Below are positions 1-5,921 of a stretch of 5,993 bases of DNA, piece after piece. Both the position numbers and the translations under genes were made by a program. The DNA lies in assembly GCA_021162125.1 (NCBI GenBank), contig JAGGZG010000071.1, positions 1 through 5,993 of the forward strand, written 5' to 3'. The stretch comes from Anaerolineae bacterium (lineage in GTDB: Bacteria > Chloroflexota > Anaerolineae > JACIWR01). How positions within the stretch are numbered: position 1 is the stretch's first letter; every line of letters begins with the position of its first letter. The notes beneath the pieces were generated by a model. It did no database searches, had not been told where the DNA came from, and worked only from the letters and a program-made list of their open reading frames with translations.

Positions 1-297
1 CCAGGCTTGATGTGAATAGTCCCTTCATTCGTTGTCATCGCACCGCTTTCTCGTCCCCCGGGTCCGCAGGCCCCGATCTATCCTGCTGGCGCGTCGGCCG
101 ACAACACTCCGAGGCATCCGACCCTCGCACAACCGTCACCTATTTCATAAGCTATGCCGACCCGGGACAATGTCAAATGCAGAGCGAGACCACCTGGCAG
201 AGACCACGTATACATCACAAAGGGCGCCGCCTCGCGCCACGCCAGCGAGCCCAGTCACAGTAGTGTTGGAGCAGGAGACTAAACCGTACAGGACACC
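1..297. other. Left-edge non-coding stretch, no supported gene
   Basis: I find no gene here that I can support. The plus-strand reading frames are short, rich in Arg, Ser and Pro, and match no family I know. On the minus strand an ATG at 38-36 opens a frame that runs off the window edge (it begins MTTNEGTIHIKP). It has no convincing Shine-Dalgarno and only 12 visible codons, so a partial gene is possible but unproven. A 10-bp perfect palindrome (GTCGGCCGAC) lies at 93-102. A TTGACA hexamer reads on the minus strand at 176-171, but no good -10 follows at normal spacing. The stretch lies downstream of the truncated MBL-fold copy and holds no hairpin plus T-run that would act as its terminator. 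Confidence 0.5.
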
Positions 298-603
298 TCA
301 CATCCGATAGGTTGCCCCGGCCTCCGGCACCACCGTCTCGGCGTTGAGTTCCCTCACCATACGATCGAGCGCATAGTCACAGGTGTCATGCCCCGAGAGA
401 TAGACGCGCTGCGGCCCGGCGCTGTTGATGGCGGCAATGGCACGACCCAGATCCTCGTCAGTGATGCGCTGCCAGGGTGGTTTCCCCGTGCCCACCAACG
501 TCTGAAACTGGATGCCGGCACGGTTGCCCCGTCCACCGGTCACGGGGAAGTGCAACCCGCCGCCAAGGGCATAGAGCGGCTCATCGGACAGACGTGCCAC
601 CAT
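298..603 (-). pseudogene. Truncated duplicate of MBL-fold hydrolase gene (C-terminal 101 residues)
   Basis: This is a broken second copy of the metallo-beta-lactamase-fold gene at 1519-2508. From the ATG at 603 it reads 101 residues to a TGA at 298. By hand alignment 94 of 101 are identical to residues 229-329 of the intact protein. It keeps the GGGLHF segment and the late histidine of LSGHDT. It lacks the HxHxDH metal site, the TGCGH ligand and the N-terminal membrane anchor, so it cannot be an active hydrolase alone. The frame stays open upstream of 603 to about 672, but those roughly 23 codons do not match the intact gene and I do not recognise them. There is no good Shine-Dalgarno before the ATG at 603 or the TTG at 615. 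Seven amino-acid changes against thirteen synonymous ones suggest the sequence was under selection until recently. Confidence 0.85.
304..603 (-). repeat. 300-bp direct repeat, copy A (MBL gene 3' end)
   Basis: Positions 304-603 align without gaps to 1525-1824, a constant offset of 1221 bp, in the same orientation. I count 20 mismatches in 300 bases, about 93% identity. Seven of them fall in the first 30 bases, that is, at the 3' end of the gene. Similarity stops sharply at 603/604 on one side and at about 304 next to the stop codon on the other. The two copies bracket the mntA/hepT remnant, so recombination between them could delete about 1.2 kb. Confidence 0.9.
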
Positions 604-702
604 GTTGACCTGCAAGGGCCGACGCCAACGTAGCGACTGGATGACATCACCAGGCTGGATCCGCCCTTCACCTTAGGCATATTCGCGAATGCCACCCGCT
701 AT
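604..702. other. Junction between duplicated MBL fragment and hepT remnant
   Basis: About 100 bases join two gene fragments. Read on the minus strand, the frame continuous with the MBL fragment gives roughly 23 unrecognised codons (GEGRIQPGDVIQSLR, then on to the ATG at 603) after a TAA at 675-673. An imperfect inverted repeat lies at 676-693: GGCAT pairs with ATGCC, and TCGCGA is palindromic inside. It follows the hepT stop by 10 bases, but no T-run comes after it, so a rho-independent terminator is not supported. No transposase or insertion-sequence end is recognisable. Confidence 0.45.
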
Positions 703-879
703 CTATGACTCCCGTACAACTTTCCTCAAAGCAATCGCCAATTCCGGGAGGTCTTTCTGCACAGTTGTCCAAAGGATATCCAAATTGATGTCGAAGTAAG
801 CGTGAACTAGACGGTGGCGCATACCAATAATGTCGTCCCACGGGAGCGATGGCAAGCTCAGGCGTGTCTATAGCATCAT
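703..879 (-). pseudogene. hepT: hepT toxin remnant (HEPN/DUF86), N-terminal half lost
   Basis: The frame starting with ATG at 879 overlaps the stop of the upstream mntA by ATGA, the usual hepT coupling. It reads only three codons (M-M-L) before a TAG at 870-868. The same frame then gives 54 residues ending at a TAG at 703. They include LPSLPWDDIIGMRHRLVHAY followed by FDINLDILW, the characteristic C-terminal half of HepT. The HEPN RNase motif R-x4-H-x-Y is intact (R, HRLV, H, A, Y), and its Tyr is the residue that MntA modifies in known pairs. HepT is usually about 110-140 residues, so I infer that at least 50 N-terminal residues were deleted between the start codon and this segment. The toxin is almost certainly inactive because the first helices of the HEPN bundle are gone. 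It is easily missed because the open segment is very short. Confidence 0.85.
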
Positions 880-1181
880 TCCTGCACATACTGCACCTCG
901 GCCTCTCGCAGAACGTCCTTTCGAAAATAGCGACTCAAGTCCTCGGGCGTGCGGAGATCCACTTTGCGCCCGCCCAAAAGGGCGGACAGTTCGCGCTCCA
1001 GGCGGGCCATACCGAATAGGCCAGGTGTGTGCCCTGGCTCGAATTCCACCAGCAAGTCGACATCGCTTTCGGGGCTCATGTTTCCATGCAGCGCGGAGCC
1101 AAAAAGCGCCAAGCGGCGGATATGGTTACGCTGACAGAACTCGGCAATGGCCTTCCGTGGGAACTTAATCGTCCTGCCCAT
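876..1181 (-). CDS. mntA: MntA-type nucleotidyltransferase antitoxin
   Basis: This 101-residue minimal nucleotidyltransferase is the antitoxin of HepT/MntA toxin-antitoxin pairs. In characterised systems it neutralises the HEPN RNase HepT by adding AMP to the Tyr of its HxY motif. The signature GSx10DxD is exact: G28, S29, ten residues, then D40-V-D42. A third acidic residue sits in KVDLRT (D75), as expected for the pol-beta fold. The length is normal. I chose the ATG at 1181 because it is preceded by a run of seven Gs (1192-1186) four bases upstream and gives the usual family N-terminus (MGRTIKF). The frame could open earlier, but that part does not resemble the family. The start overlaps the upstream 52-residue ORF by 17 nt, so translation is probably coupled. 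The cognate hepT directly downstream is truncated, leaving an apparently intact antitoxin without a working partner. Confidence 0.92.
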   Translation of the reverse strand: MGRTIKFPRKAIAEFCQRNHIRRLALFGSALHGNMSPESDVDLLVEFEPGHTPGLFGMARLERELSALLGGRKVDLRTPEDLSRYFRKDVLREAEVQYVQE

Positions 1182-1323
1182 GTTGCCCCCCCATCTGGCC
1201 GAAGAAGGCCGGACTGAAGAAGGCGTAGAGGTGGTTGCACACGGCAGCTTCCATGGCCTCGTTGGTCTGGGCGTGAATAGCTTCGGCACGCGCTTCCAAG
1301 TAGGCCCGACCGGCTTCGTTCAT
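1165..1323 (-). CDS. 52-residue ORF, possible N-terminal fragment of a DNA methyltransferase
   Basis: This small ORF has the best translation start in the window: AAGGAGG at 1337-1331, seven bases, then ATG at 1323. A TATAAT box lies about 50 bases upstream. Its first ~37 residues are Ala/Glu-rich and probably helical. They end in EAMEAAVCNHLYAFFS, which resembles the HLYxFFSRYY segment in the N-terminal region of large adenine-specific, restriction-associated DNA methyltransferases. That match is from memory of the family. The last 15 residues (from PAFFGQMGG to the TAA at 1165) do not continue the motif, so the gene looks chimeric or frameshifted after a deletion. It overlaps mntA by 17 nt and would be its leader cistron. 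It may now be non-functional or a small helical protein in its own right. The start is well supported; the family assignment is tentative. Confidence 0.55.
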   Translation of the reverse strand: MNEAGRAYLEARAEAIHAQTNEAMEAAVCNHLYAFFSPAFFGQMGGQHGQDD

Positions 1324-1330
1324 ATTCGAG

Positions 1331-1337
1331 CCTCCTT
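1331..1337 (-). promoter_or_regulatory. Strong Shine-Dalgarno of the 52-residue ORF
   Basis: AAGGAGG on the minus strand lies seven bases before the ATG at 1323. It is the longest anti-SD match in the window. It decides that start and indicates that the small ORF upstream of mntA is, or recently was, translated. Confidence 0.75.
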
Positions 1338-1375
1338 ACAAAGTGTGAAGACGGAGAAAATATCACCGCGTCGGA

Positions 1376-1381
1376 ATTATA
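1376..1381 (-). promoter_or_regulatory. Predicted -10 box for the mntA/hepT remnant operon
   Basis: A perfect TATAAT reads on the minus strand about 52 bases upstream of the 1323 start. This would leave a leader of roughly 45 nt. The -35 is weak: TTTCCT at 1405-1400 with an 18-base spacer matches TTGACA at three positions. A weak -35 overlapped by an inverted repeat suggests a promoter under control, but no regulator is encoded beside it other than the antitoxin. In an otherwise GC-rich region, a chance TATAAT at this position is unlikely but possible. Confidence 0.5.
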
Positions 1382-1394
1382 CATCTTACCAGTC

Positions 1395-1418
1395 GTGGGA
1401 GGAAACAGCGCCTCCCAC
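1395..1418. promoter_or_regulatory. Inverted repeat over the -35 region, possible operator
   Basis: GTGGGAGG at 1395-1402 and CCTCCCAC at 1411-1418 form a perfect 8-bp inverted repeat with an 8-base loop (AAACAGCG). It lies between the MBL-fold gene (stop at 1519) and the -10 box at 1381-1376, and one arm covers the expected -35. It could be an operator for the toxin-antitoxin promoter or an RNA hairpin ending the upstream operon. No T-run follows on either strand, so an intrinsic terminator is less likely. Confidence 0.4.
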
Positions 1419-1518
1419 ACCCGTATGCGGTTGAGCCGCCCCACAATGAGGAGAACGGACCAAAGCAGGAACAACCGCCCTCTGTCTCCTCCCAACTCAG
1501 CCACCTTTGCAGAGAGCG

Positions 1519-2508
1519 CTAGAGCCGATAGCTCGCCCCTGCCTCAAGCGCCACGGTCTCGGCATTGAGTTCCCTCACCATACGATCGAGCGCATAGTCG
1601 CAGGTGTCATGCCCAGAAAGATAGACGCGCTGCGGCCCAGCCCTATTGATGGCGGAAATGGCACGACTCAGATCCTCGTCAGTGATGCGCTGCCAGGGTG
1701 GTTTACCTGTGCCCACCAGCGTCTGAAACTGGATGCCGGCACGGTTGCCCCGTCCACCGGTCACGGGGAAGTGCAACCCGCCGCCAAGGGCATAGAGCGG
1801 CTCATCGGACAGACGCGCCACCATCTCCAGGATGACCTCGATCGTTGGGTGACCGCAGCCGGTGAAGACCGCCAACCCTTTACCCTTGATGCGGGCCAGC
1901 AGCGCCTGTTCCTCCGTCAGGCCAAACATGAACAGACTCCGCGCCAGCGGGCCGGTAGAGGCGATCCCAGCGCCCAGCACCCTGGGATGCGTGACCAATT
2001 CGGCCCGAAAGCCCGGAGCCGCCGCCCTATCGGGCAGGAAACAGGGCTTGGGCTCTGACGGCATCAGCTCGGTGGGTACCGTCACCTGCCGGGCACGCTG
2101 CGCGGCCAGGCCTCCCATATGATCGGCGTGCAGGTGCGAGATGACCAACGCCTCTACCTGATCCAGGTGGAAGCCGAGCCTGGCGGCATTGTGAGGAAAT
2201 GCCGGGCGCGCTGGACCGAAACCCACATCGTACAGCAACGCCCCGCGCTCGCTCTTGAACCAATAGGAGACCCCGGCATCGCCGATAAACCCCTCTCGAG
2301 CCCGCCACTCCACCAACACCGTCAGCTCCAGTGACTCAAGCGCGGGGAGCGCCAGGGGCGCCGCGCCAGCTATCCGCGCCCGGTTTAACACCGCCGCCCG
2401 CGCGCGATTCTCCTGGAAGCGGCGGTTTCGAATGAGCAGCCAGGGAACCAGCACTGGGGAAGCCGCCGCCAGCAACGGCCACCATACAGGCGAGATGCGA
2501 AAGGACAT
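1519..2508 (-). CDS. Membrane-anchored metallo-beta-lactamase-fold hydrolase
   Basis: This 329-residue protein is a zinc-dependent MBL-fold hydrolase. The metal-site motif HxHxDH is at H125, H127, D129 and H130 (ISHLHADHMGG). Later histidines that may serve as ligands are H220 (TGCGHPT), H246 (GGGLHF) and H300 (LSGHDT). The TGCxH and GGxH pair resembles the branch that includes the archaeal dihydropterin-phosphate synthase-like MJ0301 group. Its members act on varied substrates, so the reaction is unknown. Residues about 7-26 form one hydrophobic segment followed by RNRR, a likely signal anchor with the catalytic domain outside the membrane. I chose the ATG at 2508 because AAGGA lies eight bases upstream and the protein then begins at the anchor. 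A longer frame would run into the preceding gene. It starts 19 nt after the dehydrogenase stop, so the two are probably cotranscribed. Its last 300 bp are duplicated at 304-603. Confidence 0.88.
   Translation of the reverse strand: MSFRISPVWWPLLAAASPVLVPWLLIRNRRFQENRARAAVLNRARIAGAAPLALPALESLELTVLVEWRAREGFIGDAGVSYWFKSERGALLYDVGFGPARPAFPHNAARLGFHLDQVEALVISHLHADHMGGLAAQRARQVTVPTELMPSEPKPCFLPDRAAAPGFRAELVTHPRVLGAGIASTGPLARSLFMFGLTEEQALLARIKGKGLAVFTGCGHPTIEVILEMVARLSDEPLYALGGGLHFPVTGGRGNRAGIQFQTLVGTGKPPWQRITDEDLSRAISAINRAGPQRVYLSGHDTCDYALDRMVRELNAETVALEAGASYRL
1525..1824 (-). repeat. 300-bp direct repeat, copy B (inside the intact MBL gene)
   Basis: This is the counterpart of 304-603 and covers the last 100 sense codons of the intact MBL-fold gene, from M229 onward. 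The two copies are collinear without gaps, with 20 mismatches in 300 bases. Of these, 13 are synonymous and 7 change an amino acid. The longest perfect blocks lie in the segment coding for residues 229-275. Confidence 0.9.
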
Positions 2509-2527
2509 CTTGAAGTTCCTTCCCCTT

Positions 2528-3685
2528 CTACCGTAGCCACTCGGGCGGCGGAGGAACCTCGACAGGAATACCGCCATGGCGCATCGAGTAGGCCGCCGCC
2601 ACGCCTGCCGCCACGCTCATACGGCCCGCCAGCGGGGTCGCCACCGGCTCCTTGCCATCCAGCACCATATCCACGAAATCCTTACAGATCACCGGATCGG
2701 CGCCACCGTGACCACCAGCCGCCGGTTTTACCTCATACGTGCGATCGGCCAGGTCCTTCCACGTGCCAGAGCGCCGCGTCTTCACCCACACCTTCATCTC
2801 CGGTTCCGAGTTCTCCAGCCGCCCCTCCGTGCCGATGAAGGTATAGTTGCGGTGATAGTCAGGGGTGAAGTGGTTTTGCAGATATGCGGCCCTGATGCCC
2901 CCGTCCAACTCCATGATCATCACCTGGTTGTCCTCTACATCTACCTCTCGACGGAAGGCACATTGGGTACGGCGGCCCGTCAGGATCGCCTCCGGGCACG
3001 TCTCCCGCTCCGGACACTCAGGGCAGGTCAGATCATTGGGCTTGTCACCGCCGAAGTAGTCCAATCCACCAAATGCCGCTGTGCGCCTGGTGTACTGCCC
3101 GCTGATCCAGTGAATAATGTCGATATCGTGCGACCCCTTCTGCAACAATAGCGACGTGGTATTGCGGCGCGAGGCGTGCCAGTCGTGGTAGTAGAAATCG
3201 CTTCCAAAGCCCACGAAGTGCCGCACCCACACCGCCCTAATCTCCCCAATGACCCCCGCATCCACGATCTCCTTCATGGTGCGGAACATGTTCATGTAAC
3301 GCATATTGAACCCCACCATCAGCCGCTTACCTGACCGGCGCCAGGCCTCCAAGATATGGTCGCAGCCCTCGGTCGTGATCGCCAGGGGTTTCTCACAGAA
3401 GACATGTTTACCAGCCTCCAGGGCCGCCACAGCGTGCTCCTCATGCAGCCAGTCCGGCGACGTAACCGCGACCGCATCGACGTCTGGCCGCGCCAGCAGC
3501 TCACGATAGTCAGTGGTCGTGAAGGGATCACCACCATGCTGCGCGCGAAAGGCCGCCAGATGTTCTGGGTTGATGTCTGCCCCCGCCACCACCACCGACC
3601 GACCCGCGGGGTCATGCCAGTGACGCCACAACCCACCCCGACCCGCCACCCCAATCATACCAATCCGCAACTGTGTCATTGCCAT
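2528..3685 (-). CDS. Gfo/Idh/MocA family NAD(P)-dependent oxidoreductase
   Basis: This 385-residue cytoplasmic dehydrogenase belongs to the glucose-fructose oxidoreductase/inositol dehydrogenase family. It has an N-terminal Rossmann fold with the dinucleotide loop GVAGRGG at 12-18. SPDWLHEEHAVAALEAGKHV leads into the family motif CEKP at 97-100. The C-terminal domain carries K183 and H186-D187 in QKGSHDID, the expected catalytic Lys/His region. An insert at 221-242 has four cysteines (C221, C224, C230, C242; CPECPERETC), as in some family members, and probably binds a structural metal. Substrates are usually sugars, inositols or sugar acids; the one here cannot be read from sequence. The ATG at 3685 is supported by GGAGG eight bases upstream; an in-frame ATG two codons later is the alternative. 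It lies 62 nt after the sulfatase and 19 nt before the MBL-fold gene, consistent with one catabolic operon. Confidence 0.93.
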   Translation of the reverse strand: MAMTQLRIGMIGVAGRGGLWRHWHDPAGRSVVVAGADINPEHLAAFRAQHGGDPFTTTDYRELLARPDVDAVAVTSPDWLHEEHAVAALEAGKHVFCEKPLAITTEGCDHILEAWRRSGKRLMVGFNMRYMNMFRTMKEIVDAGVIGEIRAVWVRHFVGFGSDFYYHDWHASRRNTTSLLLQKGSHDIDIIHWISGQYTRRTAAFGGLDYFGGDKPNDLTCPECPERETCPEAILTGRRTQCAFRREVDVEDNQVMIMELDGGIRAAYLQNHFTPDYHRNYTFIGTEGRLENSEPEMKVWVKTRRSGTWKDLADRTYEVKPAAGGHGGADPVICKDFVDMVLDGKEPVATPLAGRMSVAAGVAAAYSMRHGGIPVEVPPPPEWLR

Positions 3686-3747
3686 ACGAGATGCCTCCGA
3701 ACATAAGATTCAAAGCCTGCTCACTCTATTCCTCGCCTGGCACAACG

Positions 3748-5145
3748 TCAAATGCCCGCTACTGCCATTGCATCATACCATGCCAGCAAGCGCGCCACTA
3801 ATGCAGCCGTCGTCTCTGTGGTCTCAGTGTCGCCCCAGGCATTGCGGCGCTCATCGGGATCAACCTGTCGGTCGCAGAAGAAGGCATCCCAGGCTTCAGG
3901 ATCCGTCCGCCTACCACCGACTCTGATGTTTAGATCCAGACGATAGGAACCGCTACGGATACAGATGCGTCGCGGGCAATCCGGGCCGCGTTCCAGGGCC
4001 TCGTATAGATAGGCCCCACGGGTGCCAAAGCCAAATGCGCCAAAGATGTCCTTGCCCTCAAACCCGTCGGCGAGCACATCCTGTCCGCGGAAGCCATCCG
4101 GGATGGGCACACCACAACGTGCCAGGAGCGTTGGCCCGGTATCCAGCAGGTCCATTGGCGCCTGACGCCTACCAGAGGCCAGTCCCGGCGCCCGCAGGAT
4201 AAAAGGCACCCGATGCACATAATAGTGAAAGATCTGCTTCTGCCACCGCCCCAACTCGCCCAACATCGTGCCGTGGTCCGCCGTGAAGAGCACGATAGTG
4301 TCCTCCGGTACTCGGTCCAACAGCCGTCCGATCTCCCGGTCCACCGCACTCATCAAGCCATAATAGGTGGCCCGTGCCCGCGCCACCTGCGCAGGTGTCA
4401 GCACATGGCTCTCCTGCAGCTCGGCAACGTGCCGCTCGTACGCGGGCAGGCCTGCCACCCTCTCGCCGTCGCCAGTGTCGAGGAATGCCCCAGGGTCATA
4501 CAACTGGTCAAAGGGAGGCGGTGCCAGCACCGGCGTGTGCGGCGCCACGAAACTGACACGCAACAGCCATGGCTGTGCACGTCGCTGCAGCTCCGTCAGT
4601 TTCTCCAGTGCCAGCGTCGTCACTCGATGCGGACCGAAGCTCTCCCACGCGCCGTCAGTCAGTGGATAGGTACCGCCGACGATCAACTGGATGCCCGGCA
4701 AGACCACCAGGCCCAGCTCCTCAGCTTGTGTTGCTATCAAGGCCCTCGGGTTGGGAAACTGTGGCGGGCTCAGGCTCTCGTCCCAGGCATCGTAGTCGAT
4801 GATGTGTAGCTTCCCCACGTTGACCGCACGATAACCTGCGTCGCGCAGAACCCGCGTCCAGGTGCGCCACGAGGTGTCGAAGTGATACTGCCCGCGATTG
4901 CGGGAGGTGACGTTGTGGTAGACGCCCAGCGTCGGGACATATTGGCTGGTCATCTCGCTGCCGCGGCTCGGCATGCATACCGGCGAAGGACAAAAGGCCT
5001 GCTCAAAAACCACGCCAGACTCGGCAATACGCTGAATATTGGGGGTCTGCGGCGTGATCCACGGGTTCTCAGGATAGCAGGAAAGCGCATCAGCCCGCAG
5101 CTCGTCGCACTGGATCCATAGAATGTTGGGAAAATCTCTGCTCAT
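3748..5145 (-). CDS. Cys-type sulfatase (alkaline phosphatase superfamily), apparently cytoplasmic
   Basis: This 465-residue enzyme should hydrolyse a sulfate ester. The formylglycine signature CxPSR is exact at C57-M-P-S-R61, so C57 would be converted to formylglycine by a maturase not in this window. Other active-site elements are in order: acidic metal ligands in CDELRAD (D14, E15), GKLH (K112, H114), APHTP (H203), TADHG (D290, H291) and WQK (K303). The second acidic position is E15 where most sulfatases have D or Q. The ATG at 5145 is preceded by GGAAGGA and gives the family N-terminus (FPNILWIQ). Starting 18 codons earlier adds no signal peptide, so the protein appears cytosolic, unlike most polysaccharide sulfatases. 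That favours a small imported substrate such as a sulfated mono- or oligosaccharide or an organic sulfate. Phosphonate or phosphate diesterase activity, known in relatives, cannot be excluded. It is the first gene of the likely operon with the dehydrogenase. Confidence 0.92.
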   Translation of the reverse strand: MSRDFPNILWIQCDELRADALSCYPENPWITPQTPNIQRIAESGVVFEQAFCPSPVCMPSRGSEMTSQYVPTLGVYHNVTSRNRGQYHFDTSWRTWTRVLRDAGYRAVNVGKLHIIDYDAWDESLSPPQFPNPRALIATQAEELGLVVLPGIQLIVGGTYPLTDGAWESFGPHRVTTLALEKLTELQRRAQPWLLRVSFVAPHTPVLAPPPFDQLYDPGAFLDTGDGERVAGLPAYERHVAELQESHVLTPAQVARARATYYGLMSAVDREIGRLLDRVPEDTIVLFTADHGTMLGELGRWQKQIFHYYVHRVPFILRAPGLASGRRQAPMDLLDTGPTLLARCGVPIPDGFRGQDVLADGFEGKDIFGAFGFGTRGAYLYEALERGPDCPRRICIRSGSYRLDLNIRVGGRRTDPEAWDAFFCDRQVDPDERRNAWGDTETTETTAALVARLLAWYDAMAVAGI

Positions 5146-5293
5146 CCCACCGCGTCCTTCCGGCTGCACACAGATACTTACGTGAGAAATAGAGTACAAC
5201 GGAATCGCGCGCCCAGCAATCGCTCGTCGCCAGGTTCAGGTACAGAGGCTTGCGCCTTGTTCAAGAAGGATCAACGTGTACCGTTCAGACAAC
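5146..5293. promoter_or_regulatory. Intergenic gap likely holding the sulfatase operon promoter
   Basis: These 148 bases separate msrQ from the sulfatase and are the only space for a promoter before the three-gene operon. On the minus strand a TTGCTG and a TACTCT are 17 bases apart, followed by about 45 bases to the start at 5145. Each matches its consensus at only three positions, so the promoter is a weak suggestion. I see no clear intrinsic terminator for msrQ. Confidence 0.3.
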
Positions 5294-5921
5294 TTACGCC
5301 AGCAAGCGCCGAAGGGTGGCAACGATCCACGTGCGCATGAAAGGAACCCGCAGGAGCAGCAACAGTGATAGCACAATCGCATACCACAATGGCTCACGTA
5401 AGTCCTTGACCTGCCAGAGGAAGTGCAAGACAGCCAGGATCCCAGCCAGATACACCAGGCGGTGCAGCCAGCTCCAACCCTGCCCCAGACGCCGCTGCCA
5501 GGCGCGGAGCGAAGTGAGGGCCAGGCCCCCCCAGGACAACCCCCGCGATTACACCGGCCAGGAGGTATCGCTGCTGCCAGACCGCCCGCCCGATCAGCGA
5601 CCAAGCGAACCCGTAGTCAAGGCCCAGAAAGGTCAGAGCGTGGAGGCCGACATACGCCGCAGCGTACAGGCCCGGCTCACGCCGAAGACGGCCTACTGCC
5701 TCCCAGCCGGTCAGCGTGATCAGCGGCGTACAGGCCAGCGATAGCAGGAGCAACGTGAGCCCTGCCCGCCCTGTGCGCATCGTGATCACCCCCACGGGAT
5801 CCACCTGCAAAGTCCCCTGCTGGTAGGCCCATCCGAGCCTTGCCAGCGGGATCAGCGCTCCCACATGCGCCACAATCAACAGGCCGCGGTTTTCGACCCA
5901 CGCGCGTCTCAGTAGAACCAT
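5294..5921 (-). pseudogene. msrQ: msrQ, heme-binding membrane subunit of MsrPQ, frameshifted as written
   Basis: MsrQ is the heme-b, quinone-dependent membrane partner that passes electrons to MsrP, which repairs oxidised methionine in cell-envelope proteins. The frame from ATG 5921 reads DPVGVITMRTGRAGL, then hydrophobic segments with H94 (VGLHALTF), and is lost after VVLGG. The C-terminal half continues in another frame (LALTSLRAWQRRLG, then WLHRLVYL and VLHFLW) to the TAA at 5294. The switch is at a run of seven Gs (5532-5526). Removing one G gives a collinear 208-residue protein of normal length. H94, H153 and H166 then match the three conserved heme histidines of E. coli MsrQ. As written, the product loses two of the three and should be inactive. 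A sequencing or assembly error in the homopolymer is the simplest explanation; a real mutation or slippage is the alternative. The ATG directly abuts AGGAG and overlaps msrP by 13 nt, so the exact start is uncertain. Confidence 0.9.

Noticed and set aside
668..889. 73-codon minus-strand frame overlapping the hepT remnant
   Set aside because: It is the wrong frame; the neighbouring frame gives the clear HepT C-terminus with R-x4-H-x-Y.
1182..1289. N-terminal extension of mntA to 1289
   Set aside because: The added residues are Pro/Arg/Ser-rich and unlike nucleotidyltransferases. The ATG at 1181 has its own G-rich ribosome site, and the region codes for the 52-residue ORF in another frame.
1395..1418. 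Inverted repeat as a rho-independent terminator of the sulfatase operon
   Set aside because: No T-run follows the stem on either strand; I keep it only as a possible operator.
1076..1504. Minus-strand frame starting GTG at 1504 with a hydrophobic N-terminal stretch
   Set aside because: It has no properly spaced Shine-Dalgarno, crosses the promoter and two better-supported genes, and is Arg/Ser-rich afterward. The hydrophobic stretch is probably chance.
1507..2058. 183-codon open frame on the plus strand
   Set aside because: It is antisense to the MBL-fold gene. The matching frame at 388-633 exists only because the gene end is duplicated.
2576..3151. 191-codon open frame on the plus strand
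   Set aside because: It lies wholly inside the well-supported Gfo/Idh/MocA gene on the other strand and encodes no recognisable motif; long antisense frames are common in GC-rich genes.
4213..4809. 198-codon open frame on the plus strand
   Set aside because: It is antisense to the sulfatase, whose active-site motifs are all in order; its translation is His/Gln/Arg-rich with no domain.
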